NCBI GenBank assembly: GCA_024762925.1
Contig: JANTGM010000001.1
Location: 149,555-213,554, forward strand
From: Kofleriaceae bacterium
GTDB lineage: Bacteria > Myxococcota_A > Polyangia > Haliangiales > Haliangiaceae
DNA length: 64,000 nt
Direction of reading: 5' to 3'
A program made the translations under genes and the position numbers. The notes beneath the pieces are model-generated. The model saw only the letters and a list, made by a program, of their open reading frames with translations. It was not told the origin of the DNA and searched no databases. Shown piece after piece: positions 10,417 to 19,517 of the stretch. Each line of letters begins with the position of its first letter. Position 1 is the stretch's first letter.

Positions 10417-11367
10417 GTGCCAACGATTCTCATCCAAGAGCTGCTTGACGGTGTGGGGGAAAGCTTGAAGCTCTGCCTGCGCGCTGGCAATGGAGGGCTT
10501 GAACGGGAGATCCGTGTGCCACGCATTCAGAAGCCGGGATTGGCACTAACAGGGTATGAAGAGCAGCTCGACGTTGACCGGCTTCTCACCTTGGGCGGCA
10601 CCGAGATTGACTTCCTTGAGGCGGCAACGGGGGCTCAGCGTACTCTTGCCGTCGAAACCGTGATGGGAGCGAGCCCTGCCTGCATCATCATCACGCGCGA
10701 CCTTGAACCTCCACAGGAGCTCATCGATGCGTGTGGGCGCGACCACATACCTCTGATGACCACTCCACTTGTCAGTGCCGAGCTCATTGCGCACGTGACA
10801 CAGTTTCTGCAAGACAAGCTGTCTCCGAAGAAATCTGTACACGGTGTCCTGCTCGAAATCCTCGGGGTTGGTGTGCTCTTGCTTGGCAAAAGCGGCATCG
10901 GCAAAAGCGAAGCAGCACTCGACATGCTCGTGCGAGGCTACCGACTTGTTGCCGACGATGTTGTGGACGTTCGTCGCCTTGGTCCCAACCTTCTCTCAGG
11001 GCAGGGTACGGGCATCATCAAGCACCACATGGAAATCCGTGGGCTTGGCATTATCAATATCAAGGATCTCTTTGGCATAGGTTCTGTTCTCGAGCAGCAT
11101 CAGATTCATCTGGTCATCGAGCTCTGCGAGTGGAGAGATAGTGATAACTACGACCGTTTGGGAGTGGATGAAGAGGACTACTCGCTGCTGGGGGAGGAGC
11201 TTCCAATTCTGCGGATTCCCGTTCGCCCTGGTCGCAACATCGCCACCATCATTGAAGTTGCGGCCCGTAATCAAATTCTAAAGAGCCTCGGGGTCCACTC
11301 AGCTCAGGATTTTCAAGCACGTCTCGCAGAGCAACTCGCTGCCAAGGCGCAGGAGGCAAACTCGTGA
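10417..11367 (+). CDS. hprK: HPr kinase/phosphorylase
   Basis: Bifunctional enzyme that phosphorylates HPr on a Ser and removes that phosphate with Pi. Starting at GTG 10417 gives 316 residues, the usual size; the frame is open to an ATG at 10366, but that start would overlap ptsN by 50 nt and add unrelated residues. Seen: the N-terminal domain (about 1-125), conserved His in SVHGVLLEI (about 142), Walker A GKSGIGKS (157-164) and the HprK signature MEIRGLGIINI (about 205-215). Its substrate, HPr with Ser in GKSIMG, is encoded two genes downstream. In Gram-negatives it belongs to a regulatory PTS without sugar uptake. Confidence 0.96.
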   Translation: MPTILIQELLDGVGESLKLCLRAGNGGLEREIRVPRIQKPGLALTGYEEQLDVDRLLTLGGTEIDFLEAATGAQRTLAVETVMGASPACIIITRDLEPPQELIDACGRDHIPLMTTPLVSAELIAHVTQFLQDKLSPKKSVHGVLLEILGVGVLLLGKSGIGKSEAALDMLVRGYRLVADDVVDVRRLGPNLLSGQGTGIIKHHMEIRGLGIINIKDLFGIGSVLEQHQIHLVIELCEWRDSDNYDRLGVDEEDYSLLGEELPILRIPVRPGRNIATIIEVAARNQILKSLGVHSAQDFQARLAEQLAAKAQEANS

Positions 11368-12218
11368 AGATCGTCATCGTCACTGGCTTGGCGGGTGGTG
11401 GGAAGACAACGGCCCTTCGCGCGCTTGAAGACTTGGGGTTCTTCTGTTGTGACAACCTCCCGGTTTCGCTGTTCTCGACCTTTGTGAAGAGCCTCGAATC
11501 GGAGTCGATCGAAAAGTGTGCGATTTCCGTCGATGGACGTCAGCAGCACTTCATCGGTGACTACCATGGGCAGGTTGCAGAGCTTCGCGATGCCGGTCAC
11601 GAAGTCGAGGTGCTCTTTCTTGAAGCCGCTGATGCGGTTCTCTTTCGTCGTTACTCTGAGACCCGGCGTAGACATCCGCTTTCAGGCGATGACGTGAAAG
11701 AGGGAATTCGTCAGGATCGAGAGGCGCTGTCCTCGCTTCGCGAAGAGGCAACGGTCGTAAACACCGGTGGTCTCAACGTGCACGAAATCAAAGCGATCGT
11801 TACAGGACGATTTGATGGTGGCCCGAACACGCTGGCGGTGAACATTCAATCCTTCGGTTTCAAGCACGGGCTCCCGCAAGAATCCGAGCTTGTCTTTGAT
11901 GTTCGCTACCTGCCCAACCCGTACTTTGATCCGGTTCTCGGGCCTCAAGACGGACGGGACACGCAAGTCTCCGAATTTGTCTTTGCCTCGGCCGAGGCTG
12001 TAGCAACCATCGAGCGCATTGAAGACTACTTGCGATTCTCGTTGCCGCTTTTCGCTCTCGAAGGCAAGCTCTACATCACCGTCGGGATTGGCTGCACAGG
12101 TGGCCGACATCGATCTGTCGCTCTGGCTGAAGAGCTTGCTCGGCGTCTAAAGGAGAACTGGCATGTGCTACTGCGCCACCGAGACCTCGCCAAGCACACG
12201 ATTAGGAGTTTGGGCTGA
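11364..12218 (+). CDS. rapZ: RapZ/YvcJ-family nucleotide-binding adaptor
   Basis: Two-domain protein of 284 residues. The N-terminal P-loop (GLAGGGKTT, 8-16; RapZ of enterics has GxSGSGKS) is followed by the conserved LEDLGFFCCDNLP; the C-terminal domain holds GIGCTGGRHRS, the phosphate/GlcN6P-sensing motif. In E. coli RapZ guides RNase E to GlmZ RNA; in most other bacteria the job is unproven. GTG start overlaps the hprK stop by 4 nt (GTGA), and its own stop overlaps the ptsH ATG by one base: strict translational coupling. The neighbourhood is typical of rapZ in Proteobacteria. Confidence 0.96.
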   Translation: MKIVIVTGLAGGGKTTALRALEDLGFFCCDNLPVSLFSTFVKSLESESIEKCAISVDGRQQHFIGDYHGQVAELRDAGHEVEVLFLEAADAVLFRRYSETRRRHPLSGDDVKEGIRQDREALSSLREEATVVNTGGLNVHEIKAIVTGRFDGGPNTLAVNIQSFGFKHGLPQESELVFDVRYLPNPYFDPVLGPQDGRDTQVSEFVFASAEAVATIERIEDYLRFSLPLFALEGKLYITVGIGCTGGRHRSVALAEELARRLKENWHVLLRHRDLAKHTIRSLG

Positions 12219-12496
12219 TGAGTCAAGAACACAGAGTATCAGTGGAAATTCAAAATAAGCTCGGGCTTCACACCCGAGCCGCGACCCTTCTGGTTCAACT
12301 TGCATCCAGTTATCCATGTGATGTCTTCCTTGAGAAAGATGGTCAGGAAGTGAATGGCAAGAGCATTATGGGGCTCTTGATGCTGGTTGCGGGGCAGGGC
12401 AGCACAATCACCGTGCGCTGCGAAGGTGAGAAGGCGGAAGAAGCTTGTGGTGCGTTGATTAAACTCGTCAACTCAAAGTTTGGAGAGGCCGACTAG
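12218..12496 (+). CDS. ptsH: Phosphocarrier protein HPr
   Basis: A 92-residue HPr. The catalytic His18 lies in LGLHTRAA and accepts phosphate from EI; Ser49 lies in NGKSIMGLL and is the site used by HPr kinase. Having both sites intact, next to hprK and ptsI, shows that both modes of HPr phosphorylation are available. There is no EIIB/EIIC sugar permease in the window, so HPr most likely passes phosphate to PtsN. Its start overlaps the last base of rapZ. Confidence 0.97.
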   Translation: MSQEHRVSVEIQNKLGLHTRAATLLVQLASSYPCDVFLEKDGQEVNGKSIMGLLMLVAGQGSTITVRCEGEKAEEACGALIKLVNSKFGEAD

Positions 12497-12531
12497 ATGC
12501 TTGCGTTGCTGACATTGATTCGCAAACAGCG

Positions 12532-14328
12532 ATGGGGCCCATGCAAATGAGCACATCACCTGAGTCATCGGGTGGAGGCGAACTGAGGAAGACCGGTATC
12601 GCTGCATGCCAGGGAATTGCCATTGGCCGCGCGTACATCGTCGATAGGCGCCAACTCAAGGTACCAAAACGGCACATCGACAAGGACGAAGTTGAAGGGG
12701 AGATCGAGCGCTTCACACGAGCCATCGAAGCGAGCGGCCGCCAGCTAGAAAAGATCAAACAGAAGATCGAGGAGCGAGAGAAGGACCACTACGCGATCAT
12801 CACGGCACACCAACTCATCCTTCGCGATGATCACGTCATTGGCGCAGCGACACAGCACATTCGAGAAGAGTTCATCAACGCAGAGTGGGCGCTCCGACGT
12901 TCGGTCGAACAGATCAAGAGTGTTTTTGATGCGGTCGAGGACGACTACTTTCGGGAGCGACGCAGTGATGTTGACTTTGTGGGAGAGCGGGTACTAAGAA
13001 ATCTTCTGGGGCGTGACTCAAGGGTTACTCCACCACCGGACGCCATCGTGATAGCTCACGACCTTAGTCCCGCCGACACTGCGGTGTTGTATCGAGCTGC
13101 GGTTGCCGGTATTGCAACTGATGTTGGTGGCAAAACGTCGCACACCGCGATCATTGCTCGGGGGTACTCTACGCCCGCAGTAGTCGGTACAGAGGATCTA
13201 ACGAATCATGTTGGGCGCGACGACTTAGTCATCGTCGATGGGACCGAGGGCGTGGTTATCATCAATCCCGATCCTGAGACGGTCACTCAGTATCGTGAGC
13301 GCGGACGCCTTGAAATTGCTGCCGGCATAGCGCGCCTCAGTCGCAGTGCCGAACCTGCCGTGACCCGCGATGGTGTACAGGTCGAGCTTCTCGCAAACCT
13401 CGATCACCTAAACGAGGCATCTGTCGCAGTCTCGTATGGAGCGGATGGGGTTGGTCTTTGCCGGACTGAGTATCACTTCATGGCCAGTGAGGAACTGCCC
13501 TCGGAGCAAGATCACTTCGCCTATGCGACGGATGTCATGAAGGCGATGGGGTCGCGACCCGTCACGTTTCGAACCCTAGACTTGGGAGCTGACAAGATTT
13601 CAGAGCAACACATGGAGCCGCATGACGAGGCAAACCCCGCTCTCGGGTTGCGCTCGCTGCGTCTCTGTTTGACTGATTCTATGCGCCCAGTATTTCGCAG
13701 CCAACTACGTGGTCTGCTACGAGCCTCGGCCCATGGTCAGATGCGACTTATGTTCCCAATGATCTCTGGGCTCGAAGAGTTGCGTGCCGCAAAGGATTTT
13801 CTAGCCGATGTGCAGGGCGAGCTTCGAAGTGAAGGCGTCGCATTTGACGAAGACTTGCCTGTGGGCATCATGATCGAGATGCCGAGCGCGGCGTTGGTGG
13901 CCGATCATCTGGCAAAGTACGTCGACTTTTTTTCGATCGGAACGAACGACCTTATTCAGTACACGATTGCGGTGGATCGCATGAATGAACTTGTGTCCTA
14001 TCTTTACGCACCACTCCACCCGGCACTCCTGCGCCTTATCCAAAGTGTCGTTGTTGCTGCAAAAGATCGCGGAATCCCCGTTTCTATTTGCGGAGAGATG
14101 GCTGGCGATCCTCTAGTCGCACCAGTGCTTCTCGGTCTCGGGTTGCGAACGCTTTCGATGCACGCGGTCGCTATGCCTGATGTGAAAGACGCTATCTGCT
14201 GTGCGCGTGTTGAGGATGTCGAGGCGCTTGCGAAGCAGGTTCTACAGCTCGAAAGTGCTACAGAGGTACGACAGGCTGCCGTCGCATTCACCAATGAGCG
14301 CAAGCTCGCGAGGGAGAGAAAACAGTGA
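12532..14328 (+). CDS. ptsI: Phosphoenolpyruvate-protein phosphotransferase (enzyme I)
   Basis: Takes phosphate from PEP to an active-site His and passes it to HPr. 598 residues, no GAF domain, so it is the plain EI form and not the PtsP fusion with a GAF sensor. Seen: N-terminal HPr-binding helices, active His204 in GGKTSHTAIIAR, the PEP-binding TIM barrel with GLCRTE, IGTNDLIQY and the catalytic Cys in SICGEMAGDP. ATGs at 12541 and 12547 are alternative starts. The final codons overlap the small lipoprotein gene by 4 nt. Confidence 0.97.
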   Translation: MGPMQMSTSPESSGGGELRKTGIAACQGIAIGRAYIVDRRQLKVPKRHIDKDEVEGEIERFTRAIEASGRQLEKIKQKIEEREKDHYAIITAHQLILRDDHVIGAATQHIREEFINAEWALRRSVEQIKSVFDAVEDDYFRERRSDVDFVGERVLRNLLGRDSRVTPPPDAIVIAHDLSPADTAVLYRAAVAGIATDVGGKTSHTAIIARGYSTPAVVGTEDLTNHVGRDDLVIVDGTEGVVIINPDPETVTQYRERGRLEIAAGIARLSRSAEPAVTRDGVQVELLANLDHLNEASVAVSYGADGVGLCRTEYHFMASEELPSEQDHFAYATDVMKAMGSRPVTFRTLDLGADKISEQHMEPHDEANPALGLRSLRLCLTDSMRPVFRSQLRGLLRASAHGQMRLMFPMISGLEELRAAKDFLADVQGELRSEGVAFDEDLPVGIMIEMPSAALVADHLAKYVDFFSIGTNDLIQYTIAVDRMNELVSYLYAPLHPALLRLIQSVVVAAKDRGIPVSICGEMAGDPLVAPVLLGLGLRTLSMHAVAMPDVKDAICCARVEDVEALAKQVLQLESATEVRQAAVAFTNERKLARERKQ

Positions 14329-14525
14329 GAAGGTCTGTGCTGTGGGCCATCGCAGGTGCTTCTTTGATGGGGTGTGGGTCTCCTGGCAAGGCACAGCCAG
14401 CCGAGGTCGAGATTTTCTGGCCAGACGCGGCGGCAGTCGTGGGTGCATCTGAAGCAGCCAAGGTGGTGCTAGATGCAGGCGTGGCGTCAGCTGATGCCCA
14501 ACCAATGGCGGAGCCTGTTCGATAG
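14325..14525 (+). CDS. Small lipoprotein, unknown
   Basis: A 66-residue protein starting at GTG inside the last codons of ptsI (GTGA overlap). The signal sequence MRRSVLWAIAGASLMGC gives a lipobox at Cys17; the mature chain is about 50 residues, rich in Ala, Asp and Pro, with no recognisable domain. Because translation is coupled to ptsI it is expressed with the PTS operon, but the next gene (3 nt downstream) encodes an outer-membrane protein, so it may belong functionally to that one. Confidence 0.65.
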   Translation: MRRSVLWAIAGASLMGCGSPGKAQPAEVEIFWPDAAAVVGASEAAKVVLDAGVASADAQPMAEPVR

Positions 14526-14528
14526 CGA

Positions 14529-17423
14529 ATGCGTAGTGTCACGGCGGCGTTTTGCTTCTTTGTGGCTTGTTGGGCGATGGTTCCCGCAGCCACAGCAGGT
14601 GATGGCCGCCTTGGCTGGTACACGATCGAGAGTGAGCACTTCATCGTCTCATACCACGACCCGCTACATGACGTTGCGCGTCGCGTGGCACTGGTCGCAG
14701 AGCGCGCACACGAGAACCTCGCCCCGACGATGGGCCACGAGCCGGAAGAGAAAACGGCGATTGTTGTCGACGACACAACCGATAGTTCGAATGGATTTGC
14801 AGGAGTGCTGCCAAGGAACGCGATTCGTATCTTCGCATCAGCTCCTCCGAGTAAATCTGATCTCGCTGATCACGATGACTGGCTGTACGCGCTGGTAGCT
14901 CACGAGTACGCACACATCCTCCACCTTGACACCATCGACGGTTTGCCACGACTGGTAAACAAGGTCATCGGAAAAACATGGGCACCGAATCAGGTGCAGC
15001 CTCGTTGGGTGATTGAGGGCCTGGCAACCTACGAGGAGTCTAAGCATTCTTCTGGAGGTCGCCTCAGACACAATCTCTTTGGAACGATCCTTCGCATGGC
15101 AACCCTTGCCAACGACGAACGAGACCTTGACGAAATGAGTAACGGCCCACGCATGTGGCCTCACGGCAATACCGCCTATCTCTATGGCTCGCACTTTCTC
15201 AACTACATCTTCGAACGCTTTGGAGACGAGAAGGTTGCCGAGATGAGCTACAACATGGGGTCGAACCCTATCCCATACGCGCTAAATAGCTCGATTCGGC
15301 GGGCCACGGGAATGGGGTTTGACGCTCTTCACGATGACTGGCGAGACTATCGCCGCGATCGATACGCACTAGAGCGCGAGGCGGTTGAGCGAAGAGGCGT
15401 TCGCGAAGGACGTCGTCTCACCTTTTCGGGGCAGATCAACATCAACCCGCGCTACACTCGCGATGGACGGCAGATCATCTGGCAACACGGTCCAGGAGAT
15501 CAGCAGGGCCAGTACGCCATCATGCCGAGCGGTGGCAACTTTGGGCAGCGTTCGACATACGCAATTGTTCGGCGATCTGGTGAGTTCGACGTGCTCTCTG
15601 ATGGTTCTATGATTCTTGAGCAAACCGATACGCATCGTGCCGAGTACACATCCCAGGAACTCTTTCGATTGGATCGGGTGACGCGAGTGATGCAAAGGTT
15701 GACGCGACGAGTGCGTATGCGTGACCCCGCTGTTTCCCCCGATGAGCGCCGTGTGGCTTTTGTGATGACCGCGCAGGCGCAACGTCGCCTAGCGGTCATG
15801 GACCTGGTGCCTGAGGCCAAGCCGCGGATTCTGTGGCAGGGGGATTGGCACTTTGACCAAGCATTCGATCCTTCGTGGTCACCCGATGGTAAGCAGATTG
15901 CGTTCTCGGCTTGGAGAGCTGGTGGCTTTCGCGACATCATGGTCGTCGATGTAGAGACTGGCACCATTGTTCGGGAGGTGTCGAAGGATCGTGCACACGA
16001 TGTCGACCCGGTGTTTGATCCGAATGGAAAGTACCTCTACTACTCCAGCGATCGGACAGGGATCTTCAACGTATTCGCTCTTGAACTTGAGACCAACGCG
16101 CTCTACCAGGTGACAAACGTGCTTGGTTGTGCGGTCTCACCGTCGATTGCGCCAGACGGAAGTCGAATGGTGTACCAGGGGTATCTTGCGAAAGGCTTCG
16201 AGCTCTACGAAATGTCCCTAGACGAAACGGCGTGGACCGCGGCGGATGTCTACATCAATGATCGGCCCGACTCGGTTGTCATTTCGGAGGGGGACTACGA
16301 GGTTACGGATCCTCGGCCATACCGGCCGCTGGAAACGCTTGCTCCTAATCGCTACGACCTGCAGCTTGATGCGGTAAATCAGCGCTTCAGTCTGCAGATT
16401 GAAGGGAGTGATATCGCAGCACTCCACCGGTACACCCTGGGGGGCACCACCGACCTCGCGACCGGAAGGATGGATATCGGTGGCACCTATTCCAACGATC
16501 GACATTGGGCCGGAGTTCGAGTCGCCGCAACACGCACGCTGGGTCAACGTGGCGGCTACGTGATCGCCGATCGCAATACGAGTTACCTCGAAGAGCGGCT
16601 CGGCGCGACCTTAAGTCTGAGCTTGCCTGTGCTTCGGCAACCCAGTGGGGCCGGTAGCATTTCTCTTAGCTACGACTATGACTACTTGCGCGATGTTGAA
16701 AACGAGTACAACGAGCCAGACCCCAATGACCCGTTGCCAAGGCCGCCTGAGAGTGACCTCGCCCTGGCTGGAGTTGCACTTCGGTTCTCCTACTCTGATA
16801 CCCAGGGGTTCATCTACACACTCGGCCCTCAACTCGGAAAAGCGATCAATCTTTCGATGCGTCTTGACGATCCAGCGCTCGGCTCAGAGTTCCGTTCACT
16901 AAACCTGGACTACCGACTTCAGACCTACTACAAGTTGCCTTGGGGGCGGACGCCGGTGCTCTCCCTGCGAATCGCGGGTGGCATTCGAACCTCGGGTCGC
17001 GCGCGCGTTTCCCGCTTCAGCCTCGGCGGAGTCCCCGAGCAGGACGTGGTTTCTTCGCTTCTCAACAACGCGAGGGCCGGCAATACTGGGTTCTTGCGAG
17101 GGTTCAAGGCTCGCACGGCGGTTGGCACCCAAATGCACTTGCTCAATTTCGAGTACCGACAAGAACTGTGGAACATCGAGAGCGGCCTAGAAACGCTACC
17201 GTTTTACTTCAAGAAGCTCCATGTCGCAGGCCTCTTCGATGCGGGAAACGCTACGGACGATGAATTTGATCCTCGTGACGTGAAGACATCGTTTGGGGTC
17301 TCTTTGCGTCTCAACTTCTTGATCGGATACTTTATTCCGGGGTCTCTCGACATAGGCTACGCTCGCGGACTCGGAGAAGAGGGCATCAATGAGATGTGGA
17401 CGCTCCTCACCGGATCGATTTAA
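14529..17423 (+). CDS. Outer-membrane fusion: gluzincin-type protease, TolB-like propeller and BamA-like barrel
   Basis: A 964-residue secreted protein (Sec signal, cleavage near ATAG at 20-24). An N-terminal metalloprotease-like domain (about 30-280) has HEYAH at 125-129 and a Glu in IEGLATYEE (163), the gluzincin zinc set. TolB/WD40-type repeats follow (about 290-560; repeated DPAVSPDERRVAF, DPSWSPDGKQIAF, DPVFDPNGKYLYY). The rest (about 580-964) alternates hydrophobic strands and ends in Arg-Gly-Phe and Asp-Ala-Gly motifs typical of BamA/surface-antigen barrels (FLRGF, VAGLFDAGNA). Inference: a barrel-anchored protease or binding protein on the cell surface or in the periplasm. Substrate unknown. 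Confidence 0.9.
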   Translation: MRSVTAAFCFFVACWAMVPAATAGDGRLGWYTIESEHFIVSYHDPLHDVARRVALVAERAHENLAPTMGHEPEEKTAIVVDDTTDSSNGFAGVLPRNAIRIFASAPPSKSDLADHDDWLYALVAHEYAHILHLDTIDGLPRLVNKVIGKTWAPNQVQPRWVIEGLATYEESKHSSGGRLRHNLFGTILRMATLANDERDLDEMSNGPRMWPHGNTAYLYGSHFLNYIFERFGDEKVAEMSYNMGSNPIPYALNSSIRRATGMGFDALHDDWRDYRRDRYALEREAVERRGVREGRRLTFSGQININPRYTRDGRQIIWQHGPGDQQGQYAIMPSGGNFGQRSTYAIVRRSGEFDVLSDGSMILEQTDTHRAEYTSQELFRLDRVTRVMQRLTRRVRMRDPAVSPDERRVAFVMTAQAQRRLAVMDLVPEAKPRILWQGDWHFDQAFDPSWSPDGKQIAFSAWRAGGFRDIMVVDVETGTIVREVSKDRAHDVDPVFDPNGKYLYYSSDRTGIFNVFALELETNALYQVTNVLGCAVSPSIAPDGSRMVYQGYLAKGFELYEMSLDETAWTAADVYINDRPDSVVISEGDYEVTDPRPYRPLETLAPNRYDLQLDAVNQRFSLQIEGSDIAALHRYTLGGTTDLATGRMDIGGTYSNDRHWAGVRVAATRTLGQRGGYVIADRNTSYLEERLGATLSLSLPVLRQPSGAGSISLSYDYDYLRDVENEYNEPDPNDPLPRPPESDLALAGVALRFSYSDTQGFIYTLGPQLGKAINLSMRLDDPALGSEFRSLNLDYRLQTYYKLPWGRTPVLSLRIAGGIRTSGRARVSRFSLGGVPEQDVVSSLLNNARAGNTGFLRGFKARTAVGTQMHLLNFEYRQELWNIESGLETLPFYFKKLHVAGLFDAGNATDDEFDPRDVKTSFGVSLRLNFLIGYFIPGSLDIGYARGLGEEGINEMWTLLTGSI

Positions 17424-17444
17424 CGCGCTACTCCTGAGACACCT

Positions 17445-18143
17445 ATGCCGGACGCAAACGATGACCCCAAGACACTAGCACTGGCTGCGGCCGGCTCCCT
17501 CGCAGGTGGCGTTGCAGCCGAGTTGCGCGTCCCTCTGCGCGAGTTGCGAGAAGGGTTGGCGGTGATGGTGGAGATTCTCGATCATCACCTTAACGGGAAT
17601 GGAGGCCCTGCGCCGTATCCGTGGGAGGAGACCAAGGCACTCCGAGAGCGCATTGCACAAGCGTATCTTACGGGGCGCAAAGTGGCTCGGCTCAATAGCG
17701 ACCTTGGCGACGCCATCAATAGCTATGGGGAAAGTTCTGAGCTTGTTGATGTGAATAAGCTGGTCGAGGTTGCAACAAATCTGACGCGCCATCGCATCAG
17801 CGCAGGCACTGAACTCTTTATCGACTTTGGAAAGGTACCGCCAGCGACAGTGGTGCCAGGCGAGGTTGTCCTCTTGCTTGCTAGGCTTGTTACAATCGCG
17901 GCCGACTCTGCTCACGATGTGCCAGGCGCTGCAATCTCGGTAAAGACGCGTTGTGAACAGGGCGGAGCCGGGAACGAGATTGCGATCTATGTGGCTGATA
18001 GTGGCAAAGGCTTGCCCGCTGAAGTTGCAGCTGCATCAACGCTTGGCAAGGACGTCGCAAGAAGCTTGGGTGGCTCCTTTGAGGGGACATCGGAACCAGG
18101 TGCTGGGTCGGTCTTTGAATTGCGAATCCCCGCTCACACATGA
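17445..18143 (+). CDS. Histidine-kinase-like ATPase lacking the phospho-acceptor histidine
   Basis: A 232-residue soluble protein. The first helix pair resembles a dimerisation/phospho-acceptor domain, but the HELRxPL motif reads AELRVPL, with Ala25 where His should be. A GHKL ATPase domain follows (about 125-230) with DSGKGLP (G1 box) and GAGSVFELRIP (strand after G2); the N-box Asn is not evident. No sensor or membrane segment. Inference: a pseudo-kinase or an anti-sigma/scaffold-type regulator. Its stop overlaps the start of the CobW gene by 4 nt (ATGA), and a response regulator lies convergently downstream. Confidence 0.8.
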   Translation: MPDANDDPKTLALAAAGSLAGGVAAELRVPLRELREGLAVMVEILDHHLNGNGGPAPYPWEETKALRERIAQAYLTGRKVARLNSDLGDAINSYGESSELVDVNKLVEVATNLTRHRISAGTELFIDFGKVPPATVVPGEVVLLLARLVTIAADSAHDVPGAAISVKTRCEQGGAGNEIAIYVADSGKGLPAEVAAASTLGKDVARSLGGSFEGTSEPGAGSVFELRIPAHT

Positions 18144-19099
18144 GCAAGTCATCAATGAGCACTGCCAAGGTACCGTTTACGATTCTCACCGGCTTTCTTG
18201 GAGCCGGCAAGACAACCGTGCTCAATCGGATCCTTGCGACTGCGGGACGTCGCCGCATCGCTGTTTTGGTGAACGAGCTTGGTCGAATTGCGATCGATGG
18301 CAAGCTCATCTTGTCGAAAGGGGGCGACATTCTCGAGCTCGCTGGTGGCTGCGTGTGTTGCAAGGTCGATACAAAGAACGATTTATGGGATGGCATTGCT
18401 GATGTGATTGAACGCTCCAAGCCCGACCACGTGATCTTGGAGACGACAGGAATTGCAGAGCCAGGTGCTATCCTTGACGGGTTTCGCTATCTGCCAGAGG
18501 AGCAGCAACACTTGGTGGAGCCAGTTGGCATCATTACCGTGGTCGAGGCCGAGGCGGGGCCGCGAGTACTAGCAACCCGTGAAGAAGCGCGGGAGCAAGT
18601 CTTGTGTGCCGACAGGCTTCTGCTCAGCAAGCTCGATCTGGCGAGCCCCACACAGGCCAGCGAGCTGCACGAGTGCTTGGATGCGCTCAATGCCACCGCA
18701 GAGAGGGCGAGTTTCCCTCTTGGAGAGAGCGCCTCTCACGCCCTCATCTCATGGATCTTGGAGCACAAACAGACCCGTGCCCCGAGGAAGCACAGCCACA
18801 ATCACACCGGAGGACAGCTCGTTGCTGTGTCATTTGCAGAGACCGCCCCTTTGCTGGCCGAGAGGTTGCTCAAACTCATCAAGAGTTTTGGGGACAACCT
18901 CTATCGAGTGAAAGGCTTCGTGAATATTGCAGGAGAAGAGCGCCGTGGCTTTCTCGAACTCGCTGGCGATCGGGTTCACCTCGCATTGGGTGAGCCTTGG
19001 TCGAGAACAGATGTTCGCGAGAGCGAACTTGTGCTGATCGGCGATGGGCTCGACGAGGCGACTGTGCGCAGACAGCTTTGGGCGTGCCGCGCGGGTTAG
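18140..19099 (+). CDS. CobW/G3E-family GTPase, putative metallochaperone
   Basis: P-loop GTPase of the COG0523/CobW group, which load metals (Zn, Co, Ni) into target proteins. 319 residues: Walker A GFLGAGKTT (18-26), the metal-binding CVCC (71-74) after ELAGG, switch ETTGIAEP, SKLD guanine-recognition motif and a CobW C-terminal domain (about 220-315). A short His patch (HSHNHTGG) precedes the C-terminal domain and could bind metal. A second Met at codon 6 is an alternative start. Translationally coupled to the ATPase gene, which is an unusual partner. Metal identity cannot be told from sequence. Confidence 0.92.
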   Translation: MSKSSMSTAKVPFTILTGFLGAGKTTVLNRILATAGRRRIAVLVNELGRIAIDGKLILSKGGDILELAGGCVCCKVDTKNDLWDGIADVIERSKPDHVILETTGIAEPGAILDGFRYLPEEQQHLVEPVGIITVVEAEAGPRVLATREEAREQVLCADRLLLSKLDLASPTQASELHECLDALNATAERASFPLGESASHALISWILEHKQTRAPRKHSHNHTGGQLVAVSFAETAPLLAERLLKLIKSFGDNLYRVKGFVNIAGEERRGFLELAGDRVHLALGEPWSRTDVRESELVLIGDGLDEATVRRQLWACRAG

Positions 19100-19117
19100 G
19101 AGCTGCCCGAAAGAGCA

Positions 19118-19486
19118 CTACTCGGGAATCAGACGCTCGACGTTATGCAGGAGGACTTCCCGCAGAAACGGTTTTACGACGTATTCATCGGCACCGCAGT
19201 CCTCCCCAACATTGGCGTCTTCTACTGTGGTGTATGCGGCGGTAATCATAACAATCCCTATGTGCTTGGTTGCATCATCGGACTTCAGCGTCTTGCAGAC
19301 CTTGAGCCCATCAAGCTTAGGCAGGTTAATGTCGAGAACCATCACATCGGGCTGCTCCCGACGAGCTGCCTCAAGCCCCGCCTCGCCATCGCTGGCGCTT
19401 ACGACTTCGTGGTTGCGTGCTTGAAGAATCTTGGTCACAAATGTGACGATTGCGGGTTCGTCATCCACTACTAAGATTTTTGCCAT
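19118..19486 (-). CDS. Single-domain response regulator
   Basis: A stand-alone receiver of 122 residues with Asp8/Asp9 acidic pocket, phospho-acceptor Asp52 (MVLDINLP), Thr82 and Lys105 (VVKPF). No output domain, so it acts by protein-protein contact, like CheY. Start at 19486 (MAKILVVDDEP) is preferred; an ATG at 19528 would add 14 unrelated residues and overlap the preceding thioredoxin gene by 11 nt. It follows that gene on the same strand and converges with the CobW gene. A partner kinase is not encoded next to it unless the His-less ATPase upstream of CobW contributes. Confidence 0.93.
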   Translation of the reverse strand: MAKILVVDDEPAIVTFVTKILQARNHEVVSASDGEAGLEAARREQPDVMVLDINLPKLDGLKVCKTLKSDDATKHIGIVMITAAYTTVEDANVGEDCGADEYVVKPFLREVLLHNVERLIPE

Positions 19487-19517
19487 GTTGCTAGCTTTGC
19501 CTATGTGAGCTGTTGCT

